A stretch of DNA of 64,000 nucleotides from an uncultured Bacteroides sp. (GTDB lineage: Bacteria > Bacteroidota > Bacteroidia > Bacteroidales > Bacteroidaceae): the NCBI RefSeq assembly GCF_958445495.1, contig NZ_CAUCSQ010000007.1, positions 1 through 64,000 on the forward strand, given 5' to 3'. The notes beneath the pieces are model-generated. The model ran no database searches and had not been told where the DNA came from. It saw nothing but the letters and a program-made list of their open reading frames with translations. Positions 17,771 through 26,231 of the stretch are shown here, piece after piece (positions within the stretch are counted from its first letter, which is position 1; every line of letters begins with the position of its first letter). Made by a program: the position numbers and the translations under genes.

Positions 17771-18369
17771 GCTGATGAAGAGTGCCAGGTTTCAAATGAG
17801 AAGTTTATTTCCTCTAAAATTGAATTTTGCCCTTCCCCTTTTTTATTACCGATAAAGAGTGTCGAGTTTCAGATGAAAAGTTCATTCCCTCTTGAAATTG
17901 AATTTTACTACCTTCTTTTATTACCGATGAAAAGTGTCGAGTTTCAGATAAAAAGCTCATTCCCTCTGAAATTGAATTTTACTACCTCCTTTTATTACCG
18001 ATGGAGAGCGTCAAGTTTCAGATGGAAAGTTCGTTCCCTCTGAATTTGAATTTTACCATCTCCTTTTATTACCGATGAAGAGTGTCGAGTTTCAGATGAA
18101 AAGCTCATTTCCTCTGAAATTGAATTTTACTACCTCCTTTTATTACCGATGAAGAGCGTCAAGTTTCAGATGGAAAGTTCATTCCCTCTGAATTTGAATT
18201 TTACTACCTCCTTTTATTTACCGATGAAGAGCGTCAAGTTTCAGATAAAAAGTTCATTCCCTCTGAAATTGAATTTTGCCCCCTTTTTATTGCCGATGAA
18301 GAGTGTCAGGTTTCAGATAAAAAGTTTATTCCTTTTGAAATTAGGTATTGCCTTCCTTTTTCTTTTTAT
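17771..18369. repeat. Tandem array of eight ~74-bp repeats
   Basis: Units start at 17771, 17848, 17923, 17997, 18071, 18145, 18220 and 18292, with spacings of 72-77 bp, mostly 74. Each contains a GATGAAGAGTGTCGAGTTTC core, a TTTCAGA/TCTGAAA inverted repeat, and mostly ACTACCTCCTTTTATT at the end. Units 3 and 5 share one set of variants and units 4 and 6 another, suggesting duplication of a 148-bp dimer. Because 74 is 3n+2, an ATGA at the unit boundary makes 25-codon ORFs that overlap start-to-stop (18001-18078, 18075-18152), then a 99-codon ORF from 18149 across three units. I do not recognise the element. It is not CRISPR (no unique spacers). Confidence 0.9.
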
Positions 18370-18507
18370 CCATTATTTTCCGGCAAGTTTTTTTTCAGTC
18401 AGCGGAAGCCTTTTTCTGCGGTCAGCAGGATTAATTAGGTTGAATTAATCATCTTTTACGAAGGAAAAGTGTTATTTTGCAAGTGGAATAACAGAATGAT
18501 TATTGAG

Positions 18508-19305
18508 ATGGGAAAACAAAAAGCAGCATTGGTACTTTCAATGGGAGGTGCGCGCGGCATTGCACATATCGGAGCCATTGAAGAGTTGTTACGTCGTGGT
18601 TTTGAAATAACCTCTATCGCCGGGAGTTCGATGGGGGCGATGGTAGGAGCCATGTATGCTTCGGGAAAGATGGAGGAATGCAAAGAATGGCTGTACAGTT
18701 GGGACAAACGTAAAATGTGGGAACTGGCGGACCTGACATTGAGCCGGGACGGATTGGTGAAAGGAGACCGTTTTATCAAAGAACTGAAACGGCTCATCCC
18801 TGATATGAATATCGAAGATTTGCCCGTTCCCTATGTCGCGATGGCTACGGACATTACCCGTGACCGGGAAGTGAGGTTTGACAGCGGCAGCCTGCATGAA
18901 GCCATACGCGCATCCATTTCCATCCCGATGCTTTTCCGTCCCTTGAGGAAAGACGGCATGGTGCTGATTGACGGAGGAATCCTGAATCCGCTTCCGCTGA
19001 ACCACGTGCATCGTACGGAAGGAGACTGGCTGATAGCGGTCGATGTGAATGCCCCGGCAACCTGCGGGAAGAAAAAGAGAATGAGCCCCTACAACCTGCT
19101 GACGGAATCTTCAAGGATGATGATGCAGCAAATCACCCGCTACCAGATAGAACGCTGCCGTCCGGACCTGTTAATCCGGATGTCCGGCGATGCCTACGAC
19201 ATGCTCGAATTCCATCATGCGGCCTCCATTGTGGCGACCGGGGTGGAAGTCACGAAACAAGCCCTGTCCGCTTGTCACTTGGAGTCGGAAGACTGCGGCG
19301 GTTGA
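18508..19305 (+). CDS. Patatin-like phospholipase
   Basis: The product (265 aa from ATG 18508, which has GAG just upstream; ATG 18496 adds four residues) is a cytoplasmic patatin-family serine lipase. The oxyanion motif GGARGIAHIG and the nucleophile motif G-S-S-M-G are near the N-terminus, and the partner Asp lies in IDGGILNPLP (~residue 158), giving the Ser-Asp dyad. There is no signal peptide. Bacterial members of this RssA-like group hydrolyse acyl esters, but the physiological substrate is usually unknown. It sits between two oppositely oriented pectin operons with no obvious role in them. Its 3' end overlaps the convergent 48-aa gene by 31 bp. Confidence 0.9.
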   Translation: MGKQKAALVLSMGGARGIAHIGAIEELLRRGFEITSIAGSSMGAMVGAMYASGKMEECKEWLYSWDKRKMWELADLTLSRDGLVKGDRFIKELKRLIPDMNIEDLPVPYVAMATDITRDREVRFDSGSLHEAIRASISIPMLFRPLRKDGMVLIDGGILNPLPLNHVHRTEGDWLIAVDVNAPATCGKKKRMSPYNLLTESSRMMMQQITRYQIERCRPDLLIRMSGDAYDMLEFHHAASIVATGVEVTKQALSACHLESEDCGG

Positions 19306-19421
19306 GCCTTTCCCGTTTTGCCGTGCGCCGTTTTCTTCTTGCCGTACTTTTTCATTTTGAGCCAGGCGGCTTTTCGGGCCTCATATTGCTCTTGTTGCCT
19401 TTCAATGTAATTGTCTGCCAT
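19275..19421 (-). CDS. 48-aa basic small protein, convergent with the patatin gene
   Basis: ATG at 19421 is preceded on the minus strand by AGGAAAAAG, a usable ribosome-binding site. The peptide starts MADNYIERQQEQYEARKAAW, continues with a Lys-rich stretch (MKKYGKKK) and ends in PPQSSDSK. Bacteroides genomes commonly encode short proteins starting MADNYLE with an ARKAAW segment, often mislabelled as dehydrogenase fragments, so this is probably a genuine conserved small gene of unknown function. It is highly charged, probably helical, and has no signal or membrane segment. It overlaps the last 31 bp of the patatin gene on the opposite strand. Confidence 0.65.
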   Translation of the reverse strand: MADNYIERQQEQYEARKAAWLKMKKYGKKKTAHGKTGKAQPPQSSDSK

Positions 19422-19539
19422 CTTTTTCCTATTTGCCGGCAAATGTAAAATATAAAACGGATAAATGCAAAAAAACGACCGCTTGATTGGGTGGGAATGA
19501 CCGCTCCTTCGGATGCAAACAACCGTATGATTACAATAA

Positions 19540-19575
19540 ATCGACCGCTCGTTCCGACAAGAACGAGCGGTCGAT
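19540..19575 (-). terminator. Terminator of the minus-strand GH95-GH105-GH140-GH78 operon
   Basis: A 15-bp perfect stem (ATCGACCGCTCGTTC, 19540-19554 with 19561-19575) with a 6-nt loop lies 27 bp past the stop of the GH78 fusion gene. On the minus strand it is followed by TTATTGTAATC. A related half site (CGACCGCTTG) at about 19477 is unpaired. Confidence 0.8.
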
Positions 19576-19601
19576 TCGTTATCAATGACCGGGCAGATGC
19601 C

Positions 19602-22600
19602 TTACCGGAACTTCGCCGGGTCTATTTCCGCGTATTTGACCCGTTGGCGGCGCCAGGTATAGACAGCATGCAATTTGCCGTCTTTCCCTTGGATGATGCT
19701 CGGATAAGAATACTGGCTAATCGGGCTGTCCTCCAGGGTAAGCACGGGTTTCCAGTGAATCCCGTCTTCCGAAACCGCGATGCAGAGAGGAGTGCGGGGA
19801 CCCTTCGGTGTGCCGGGCAACGTGGAAAAACGGTTGTAGATAAGCACATGGCGACCGTCGTCCAACGTAACGGCATCCGTCCCCGAATTGTTGTTCGGGA
19901 CGTCCAGGAGCGTCACCTTGCTCCAGGTGTTTCCGTTGTCGTTGCTCCAGGCGGTGGCTATCTTCGCATTCCGCGTGCGGCAGAGCACTTGCAGCCTTCC
20001 GTCCTTATGTTTCAGGATACTCGGTTGTATTGCGTAGACAGGTTTTGCGCCCTCTCCCTCAATGGCCTCTCCGCCTTCCGGGTCGTCCGTATTGATTCCT
20101 CCCTTTTTACGGTTCTGGGTGGGAACGGACAGTTCCGCATCCAGCGGGCCCACCATCTTCCATGTTTTTCCCCGGTCGTCGGAAATCTCGAAATGAACGC
20201 GCCATCCCTTGCCGCCTTCCGTGCTGGAAGGGCAGATGATGCGCCCGTTGACGTATTCCGGCTTGTTTTTGATAGGGCCTAGGAAACCTTCGGGAAGCGG
20301 TTCGCGCTTGCTCCACGTCTTTCCCCCGTCGCGGGAACGGACAAGCCATCCCGACCAGTCGCTGACTTTCAGACCTATTTTATAGAACAGGAGCAGCTCT
20401 CCTCCCGGTATCTGGAAAAGCACCGGGTTCCAGCAAGCTTTCCGTCGGGCAATCAGCTTCCCTTTCGCATCCGTCACGGGAGTACTTGCCGAGTCAATGC
20501 CTGCCAAGGCAGCCTGCGGGTCTTTTAATGAAAATACGCCGTCGGCGGCAAGTTGGGGAGCGCTCCATTCCTTAGCCCCTTTAGGCTTGCGGCAGACCCA
20601 GATGCAACAGTCCGGATTGCGTTCTTTAGTACCGCCGAAAAAAGCGGCTACCAAATCACCGTTCTTTAATTCCGCGACCGTCGCCCCGTGGCATTCGGGG
20701 AAAGAAGCTTTCTCGTATAAAAACTCGTCGCTGAGAATTGCCGCGTCGCGGGTAGGGATGTCCACGCTGAAATGATGCTTGCCCGAACCGACCTTTTCTT
20801 TCCTTCCGTCGGGCAGATGTACTTCTCCTGTCGTATTGGCGGGAAGTTCGATGTCCCATTCCAGGTGCGTCGGAGTCTTGTTCCAACGGCTGCTTATCTT
20901 GCCGTAGATGCTGTTGTAAGATGCATCCACGCTGCTCAATTCCTGGATTTCGAAAGCCGGCTGGAAAACAATGTGCCTGTAGCCCGTTTTCCAACGGTCG
21001 GCGCGGATACCCGCCAGGTTATTGAAACACCAGGGGAGCAGGTCGCCTAACAGCATGACGTGATTGCCGCTGTTCATCTCCGGTCTGGCGGTGTCTCCGT
21101 TCCACAATTCCCAGATGGTGGTGGCTCCTTTTTCCACCATATATCCCCAGGAAGGATACGTCTTGTTGGTAGCCAGCAGGTAAGCCACATCCGCATGGCC
21201 GCGGCGGGTCAATTCGCGCAGCAGCCATTGTACCCCGATGACTCCCGTACTGATGTGCCCTTTGTTGGCGGTAATGATGGAAGCGACCGCATTCTTCGCT
21301 ACTTCCTTGACGTAGTTCTTGGGAACGAGGCCGAAGGCGAGCGGCAGGATATTGGCGGTCACCGTATTGTTGCCGTAGAAAATGCTGTCCGGATACAAGG
21401 TATGCCCCGGCACGGGGGAAGTCCCCTCTTTCACGTGCAGGAAACGCGCATTGAATGCGTCTTTCATCCGGTGTTCCAAATCCTCCCATTCTTCCGCATC
21501 GGCTTTCAGCCCTTGCAGGCTGGCGAAGCGGTGCATCAGTTGCAGGATTTTCAGGTAATAGGCGGTAGCGATAAGAGTGCCGTCCGTTTTGCGGGCGGGG
21601 TCTTTGCTGTGTATCAGTTCCGGCGATTCGGGAGGCACGCACCAGTCACCGTATTTGTCTTTGGTGATGATATAATCCTCCGTCATATAATATTCACGGA
21701 TATGGGACAGCCATTTCTTGATGGCCGGATAATTCTCCTTTATCGGACGGATGTCCCCGAAATGGGTGAAAAGCATGTCGCATGCCATCGGCAAGGCGGC
21801 CGGCCAGGTCACGTTGTCCGAATAATAATTCCAGAATGCCGGAGCCACATCGGGGATGCAGCCGTCTTCACGTTGCGATTCGCGGATGTCGCGCGTCCAT
21901 TTGGCATACATCGCGTAATTGTCGAAAAGCATGCTTTCCCCCCAGCAGCCCATCGTGCGGTCGCCTAGCCAGGGCTGGCGTTCGTTGCGCTGCGGACAGT
22001 CTACCGGCATACCTTTATAATTGCTCCGGATTCCCCAGAAAGCGTTGCGGACAATCCGGTTCAGGGTTTCGTCGGAACACTTGAAAGAACCCGTGTGCTC
22101 CATCTCGTCTTCCACCACTTCGGCTGTGAAATCTTCCGCCTTCGCATCCGGATAGCCGCTGACCTCTACATAACGGAACCCGTGGTAAACGAAGCGCGGC
22201 GCCCAAGTAGCGTTTTCCGCCTCACGTCCGCTGACTACGTACACATCTGTCGAGCGGGCGTCGCGGAAGTTTCTGGTGTAAATCCCGCCGTCGGGCTCCA
22301 GCCCCTCCGCAAAACGGAGGCGGATGCTGTCTCCCGCCTGTCCTTTGATACGGAACCGTATCCACCCTGCCATGTTCTGGCCGATGTCCAGTATGTATTT
22401 GTCGCCGAGCTTCTTGACGGAAACGGGTTTGAGCGTCTCCGTAACCTTCATGCCGGGCATCATCTGTGCCCGCAAGGTTCCCGAAGGGATGCCGACACGT
22501 TGGGCGGGCATCCACTCTTTGTCGTCATATCCCGCCAGAGTCCAGTCGCCCAGTTCCTTGCGTGCGTCGTACTCCTCGCCGTCATACTCATTGTTGCTGC

Positions 22601-23471
22601 GTACGGGACCCTCGGTAGTCAGTTTCCAGGAAGTGTTCGAAACGATTGTTTCCCGGCTCCCGTCGGCATATTCGATAATCAGGTTCAGGCGCAGCTTGGG
22701 ATAACCGAAGGTCGGTATCTTGTAGGGCTTGTAGTTCTGGCGCATCGTATAGAAACGGCCGTTTCCCAAAGTAACGCCGATTGCGTTCTCCTTCCGAAGC
22801 ATCGGGGTTACGTCGTAAGTGTTGTACAAGATTGTTTTCCGATAGTCGGTAGGGGCGGGCGCCAATACCTGGGCGCCGATGCGCTGCCCGTTGACGAACA
22901 GCTCGTACAGCCCCATTCCGGCAATATGCACGGTGGCGCGTTCCACCTTCTTCGCCAAGGTAAACTCTTTCCGCAGGTAACGGGCGGCAAGGCGGCTCCA
23001 TTGTGTCTCGCTGTCGCCGGGAGCGGCGCGGTCCAGACCTATCCATTGCCCTTGCCAGTCCGCTTCGTTAAACAGTCCCGTGCTCCAGGAAGCTGGGCTG
23101 CTCCAGTCCGTTTCGCCTTTGTTGGTGTACACTTTCACTTTCCAATAATAGGGAGTGTTCCGTTTCAGGGCTTTTCCCCCGTAAGCAATCCATTGGGAGT
23201 CGCCGGTTTCCGTTTTTCCCGAATCCCAGCAGTCTCCTTTCCCTTGCGCCAATAGCTCCGGGGAAGATGCGACAAGAATGTGGTACGCCGTCTGCACCAC
23301 ATCCTGCTCGTCCGATTCGATGCGCCAGCCCAGCCGGGGTTGGCGTACGTCGATACCCGACGGATTCTTCAACCGCTCCGTCCGCAGGTCGGTGATGCCT
23401 GTTGCCGCATGCAACGGACCCGCAAGAAGCAGGAGGGAGAAGAATGACAATGCCAGTATTTTTTTATTCAT
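19602..23471 (-). CDS. GH78 alpha-L-rhamnosidase fused to a sialidase-like (BNR) domain
   Basis: The ~1290-aa exported product starts at ATG 23471 (signal MNKKILALSFFSLLLLAG; ATG 23480 adds three residues). Residues ~25-900 are a complete GH78: Fn3-like N-terminus (TDLRTERLKNPSGIDVRQPRLGW), ATVHIAGMGLYELFVNGQRIG, YILDIGQNMAGWIRF, the barrel motif DCPQRNERQPWLGD (~500) and a C-terminal beta domain. From ~915 to the end is a six-bladed propeller-type BNR_2 domain with Asp-boxes SRDGGKTW (~1050), SDDRGKTW (~1100) and SNDNGNTW (~1180). It is the last gene of a four-gene minus-strand operon, 21 bp after GH140. Since RG-II chain C is rhamnose on the sialic-acid-like sugar Kdo, the fusion may remove both in sequence. 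That is inference. Confidence 0.85.
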   Translation of the reverse strand: MNKKILALSFFSLLLLAGPLHAATGITDLRTERLKNPSGIDVRQPRLGWRIESDEQDVVQTAYHILVASSPELLAQGKGDCWDSGKTETGDSQWIAYGGKALKRNTPYYWKVKVYTNKGETDWSSPASWSTGLFNEADWQGQWIGLDRAAPGDSETQWSRLAARYLRKEFTLAKKVERATVHIAGMGLYELFVNGQRIGAQVLAPAPTDYRKTILYNTYDVTPMLRKENAIGVTLGNGRFYTMRQNYKPYKIPTFGYPKLRLNLIIEYADGSRETIVSNTSWKLTTEGPVRSNNEYDGEEYDARKELGDWTLAGYDDKEWMPAQRVGIPSGTLRAQMMPGMKVTETLKPVSVKKLGDKYILDIGQNMAGWIRFRIKGQAGDSIRLRFAEGLEPDGGIYTRNFRDARSTDVYVVSGREAENATWAPRFVYHGFRYVEVSGYPDAKAEDFTAEVVEDEMEHTGSFKCSDETLNRIVRNAFWGIRSNYKGMPVDCPQRNERQPWLGDRTMGCWGESMLFDNYAMYAKWTRDIRESQREDGCIPDVAPAFWNYYSDNVTWPAALPMACDMLFTHFGDIRPIKENYPAIKKWLSHIREYYMTEDYIITKDKYGDWCVPPESPELIHSKDPARKTDGTLIATAYYLKILQLMHRFASLQGLKADAEEWEDLEHRMKDAFNARFLHVKEGTSPVPGHTLYPDSIFYGNNTVTANILPLAFGLVPKNYVKEVAKNAVASIITANKGHISTGVIGVQWLLRELTRRGHADVAYLLATNKTYPSWGYMVEKGATTIWELWNGDTARPEMNSGNHVMLLGDLLPWCFNNLAGIRADRWKTGYRHIVFQPAFEIQELSSVDASYNSIYGKISSRWNKTPTHLEWDIELPANTTGEVHLPDGRKEKVGSGKHHFSVDIPTRDAAILSDEFLYEKASFPECHGATVAELKNGDLVAAFFGGTKERNPDCCIWVCRKPKGAKEWSAPQLAADGVFSLKDPQAALAGIDSASTPVTDAKGKLIARRKACWNPVLFQIPGGELLLFYKIGLKVSDWSGWLVRSRDGGKTWSKREPLPEGFLGPIKNKPEYVNGRIICPSSTEGGKGWRVHFEISDDRGKTWKMVGPLDAELSVPTQNRKKGGINTDDPEGGEAIEGEGAKPVYAIQPSILKHKDGRLQVLCRTRNAKIATAWSNDNGNTWSKVTLLDVPNNNSGTDAVTLDDGRHVLIYNRFSTLPGTPKGPRTPLCIAVSEDGIHWKPVLTLEDSPISQYSYPSIIQGKDGKLHAVYTWRRQRVKYAEIDPAKFR

Positions 23472-23500
23472 GAACGTCATTTTGATAAAAAGGTGACAAT

Positions 23501-24946
23501 TTAACGGGAAGGTAACTCTGTCCAGTCTTTGTTTATATACTCTTTGCTGCTGTCCACCACAATCAGGACGTGGTCGTTCCCGCTGCTGTAACCGCTGTCA
23601 TGCTGGAATTTGTGCACGCCGTTGCCGAACTCCCCGATGTACTCCAGTTTGCCGTCTTTGGTCGTGTACCACCAGGCGTTTTTCTTCTCGCCGCTGATTT
23701 TGTTGAAGTCGATTTCCATCGGTCGTCCGGTATAGTTGTACACCAGGAGGTAATCGTTGCCGCGTGTCGCGATGGCGCGGTCATAACGTTCGCCGTTCTG
23801 CCCCGCGATGATTGACTGATCGGGCACACGCTCGAAAAACGGAAAGGCCAGCATCAGGTTTTTCAGGTATTTCATCTGGTTGTAGCCCGGAGCATCCAGA
23901 GCCTCATACCAGGGCTTTTTAGCCCCGTAGGCGCCGCCCACTCCCGGTTTGATGAACTGCATGATGGAGTTATGGCCGTAAGTATGCCCGAAAGAGCCGG
24001 CAAATACGGACCAGTACGCATATCGGCGCACATCGTAATCTTTCCAGAGCAATTCGTTCTCATCATGCAGCCCGTGGGGGATTTCTTCGTAAACGGGTTC
24101 GCCGTCTATGACAGGCTTCATCGGTTTCATTGCCAGGCTGCGTTCTACGAAACGCCAGTTGTCTTCTTCCGTATTTTCCTCGATGGGGTAGTCGCCGTCG
24201 CCGAAACGTTGCCCGTAACGGCGGTGTCCGCTTTGGAACATGTTAAAGTCCAGCCAGGAAGCATCGTTGAACCAAGTGGCGGAGGTTGTCCTTCCGCGCG
24301 GGTGGAACGTCATCAGGTGATTCTTGTCGATTGCCTTGATGGAAGTGGCCAGCGCTTCCCATTCCGCCGTTTTCACATCCCCGCGGATGTCGCCGCCGAT
24401 GAACCAGATAATGTTCGGGTCGTCCTTGTAACGCTCCGCCAGGAATTTGCCGTACAGCTTCGCCTGCTCCACGGTCATCTCGCCGCGGCTCACCGGGCTT
24501 CCCCAGATGCAGACCATACCGATGTATATTCCTTTCTTGGCTGCCGTGCGGATGATGTAATCCATGTGGTCCCAATAACCGTAGACTCCTTTCCGGTCGA
24601 TGTTTTTGAAGTTATATCCGTCAATCATCGAATACTGCCCGTAAATATTCATGGAGGGGACATTGTTCAGCGTCTGCACTTGAACCACATTATATCCGCG
24701 GCGTTTGCACTGCTCCAGGTAATATTCGGCTTCGTCCCGATTGAGGCGTTCGGGCAGCAGCCATCCGGTTTCTCCCAACCAGAAAAAAGGAGTGCCGTTT
24801 TCGTGTTTCAGATAACGTCCCTCTTCGGAAACGACGAGTTTGCCGTTGTCCCAGGGGATGTATGTCTTTTGTTTTTTCTGCGCCGTCGCCGGAACGGTCA
24901 GTGCGAGCGACAGCAACAGAAGAGGAAGAATTTTGAATGTTCTCAT
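23501..24946 (-). CDS. GH140 apiosidase (BT1012-like), exported
   Basis: The 481-aa product has a signal peptide ending near TVPATAQ (~23), a DUF4038 TIM barrel and a C-terminal beta domain from ~400. The acid/base candidate is Asp186 (WFIGGD) and the nucleophile candidate is Glu283 (VIDGEPVYEE). As I recall, BT1012 uses Asp187 and Glu284, so the pair aligns with a one-residue offset. GH140 cuts the D-apiose to galacturonic acid linkage that attaches chains A and B to the RG-II backbone. It is third in the minus-strand operon, 69 bp after GH105 and 21 bp before the GH78 fusion. Confidence 0.92.
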   Translation of the reverse strand: MRTFKILPLLLLSLALTVPATAQKKQKTYIPWDNGKLVVSEEGRYLKHENGTPFFWLGETGWLLPERLNRDEAEYYLEQCKRRGYNVVQVQTLNNVPSMNIYGQYSMIDGYNFKNIDRKGVYGYWDHMDYIIRTAAKKGIYIGMVCIWGSPVSRGEMTVEQAKLYGKFLAERYKDDPNIIWFIGGDIRGDVKTAEWEALATSIKAIDKNHLMTFHPRGRTTSATWFNDASWLDFNMFQSGHRRYGQRFGDGDYPIEENTEEDNWRFVERSLAMKPMKPVIDGEPVYEEIPHGLHDENELLWKDYDVRRYAYWSVFAGSFGHTYGHNSIMQFIKPGVGGAYGAKKPWYEALDAPGYNQMKYLKNLMLAFPFFERVPDQSIIAGQNGERYDRAIATRGNDYLLVYNYTGRPMEIDFNKISGEKKNAWWYTTKDGKLEYIGEFGNGVHKFQHDSGYSSGNDHVLIVVDSSKEYINKDWTELPSR

Positions 24947-25014
24947 TGTACTTTATCGTTTTTTTAATTGGTTATCCGTAGTTTAATCCGGGAAATATCG
25001 TGCGGAAGGCATCC

Positions 25015-26217
25015 TCATTCCGCCGTCATCTTCTCATATTCGATGGCGGCGAGGATAAATGAACCTACCGACTTGGGGTCGTTCTCAATGACCGGTTCGC
25101 TGACGTAATATTCAAACGAGCCGTCGCGGTATCTCTTGGAATCTCCGCCCAGACCGGCAACCGCGCAACAATTGGTAATCGTGTAACTGCCGTCTTCCTC
25201 AGGGCGGATGAATGTCTTAATCATCCCGTCAAAGGCTTTCCGGACGTATGCGGCGTATTCGTTGCCGATGTATCCCTTGTTGACGGCTTTGGCAAGCGTA
25301 TAGACAAACAAGGCGGTCGCCGAAGACTCCGGATAGTTCCCTTCACGCGCTCCTTGGTCGGTCACCTGATACCATGTGCCCGACCGGGGGTCCTGGTATT
25401 TCATCAATGTCTCTGCCAGATTCCGGAGAATCCGGATTACGCTGTCGCGTCCGGCGGTCTCTTGGGGGAGAAAATCCAGCACGTCTACAATGGCGGCTCC
25501 GTACCAGCCGATGCTGCGGCTCCAGAAATTGGGAGAACAGCCCGTTTCGGGATTCGCCCATTTCTGTTTGCGGCTTTCGTCCCAGCCGTGGTAATAAAGT
25601 CCCGTTTCTGGATGATAAGTCTTGCTCTTTATCAGGAGAATCTGCTTTACGGCTTCGTCAAACAGAGCCGGCTCGTTGAAAACCGCTCCGTATTGCGCCA
25701 GATACGGGGAAGCCATGAAAATCCCGTCCAACCACATCTGGTGGGGATATCTCAGTTTGTGCCAGAATCCCCCTTCGCTCGTGCGGGGCTGTTCCGCCAT
25801 TTGTTTGCGCAAGGTATCCATCGCGGTCTTGTAACGCCGGTCTCCCGTCTGCGCGTAGAGGTCGAAAAGAATCTTGCCGGCGTTGACGTTGTCGATATTG
25901 AACGACAGGTATTTCATGGTCTTGATACGCCCGTCCGCATCAATCAGGCTGTCGGCGTAGATTTTGGCGTAACCGTAATACGTGCTGTCTCCGGTATGTT
26001 TCCATTCTTCCAGCATGGATTTCACCACGAGCCCGTGCGTGTATCCCCAGCGGGGCTTCTTGGCTTTTTCAATCATCCAGGGTTCGGGGAAGCGTTTCAT
26101 CTCGGAACGCGCCATGCGTTCGCTCCATTTTTCTGTCTCTGTCTTTTGAGGGGCCGTGCAGGAGAAAAGGCAGGCAGCCCAGCAGCAGACAATCGTCTTG
26201 AGTAAATTTCTGTTCAT
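25015..26217 (-). CDS. GH105 unsaturated rhamnogalacturonyl/galacturonyl hydrolase lipoprotein
   Basis: The 400-aa product has a lipobox CLFSC (Cys ~20) and the alpha/alpha6 barrel of GH105. Two Asp in conserved contexts are visible: D109 (NIDNVNAGK) and D164 (PHQMWLDGIFM), the latter in the position of the hydration-initiating Asp of the family. Downstream WSRSIGWYGAAIVDVL and SATALFVYTLAKAV also fit. GH105 enzymes remove the 4,5-unsaturated uronic acid left at the non-reducing end by pectin lyases, so it works downstream of the PL1 enzyme of this locus. It follows GH95 by only 14 bp, a clear operon. Confidence 0.9.
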   Translation of the reverse strand: MNRNLLKTIVCCWAACLFSCTAPQKTETEKWSERMARSEMKRFPEPWMIEKAKKPRWGYTHGLVVKSMLEEWKHTGDSTYYGYAKIYADSLIDADGRIKTMKYLSFNIDNVNAGKILFDLYAQTGDRRYKTAMDTLRKQMAEQPRTSEGGFWHKLRYPHQMWLDGIFMASPYLAQYGAVFNEPALFDEAVKQILLIKSKTYHPETGLYYHGWDESRKQKWANPETGCSPNFWSRSIGWYGAAIVDVLDFLPQETAGRDSVIRILRNLAETLMKYQDPRSGTWYQVTDQGAREGNYPESSATALFVYTLAKAVNKGYIGNEYAAYVRKAFDGMIKTFIRPEEDGSYTITNCCAVAGLGGDSKRYRDGSFEYYVSEPVIENDPKSVGSFILAAIEYEKMTAE

Positions 26218-26231
26218 ATATCGTCGGGTTA

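Noticed and set aside
17771..18369. CRISPR array
   Set aside because: The whole 74-bp unit is repeated with scattered substitutions. There are no short identical repeats separated by unique spacers, and no cas genes.
18149..18448. 99-aa protein-coding gene from the repeat array, as a confident CDS
   Set aside because: The frame exists only because two units differ in length from 74 bp. It has no recognisable domain or clear ribosome-binding site, so it is reported only within the repeat and as a finding.
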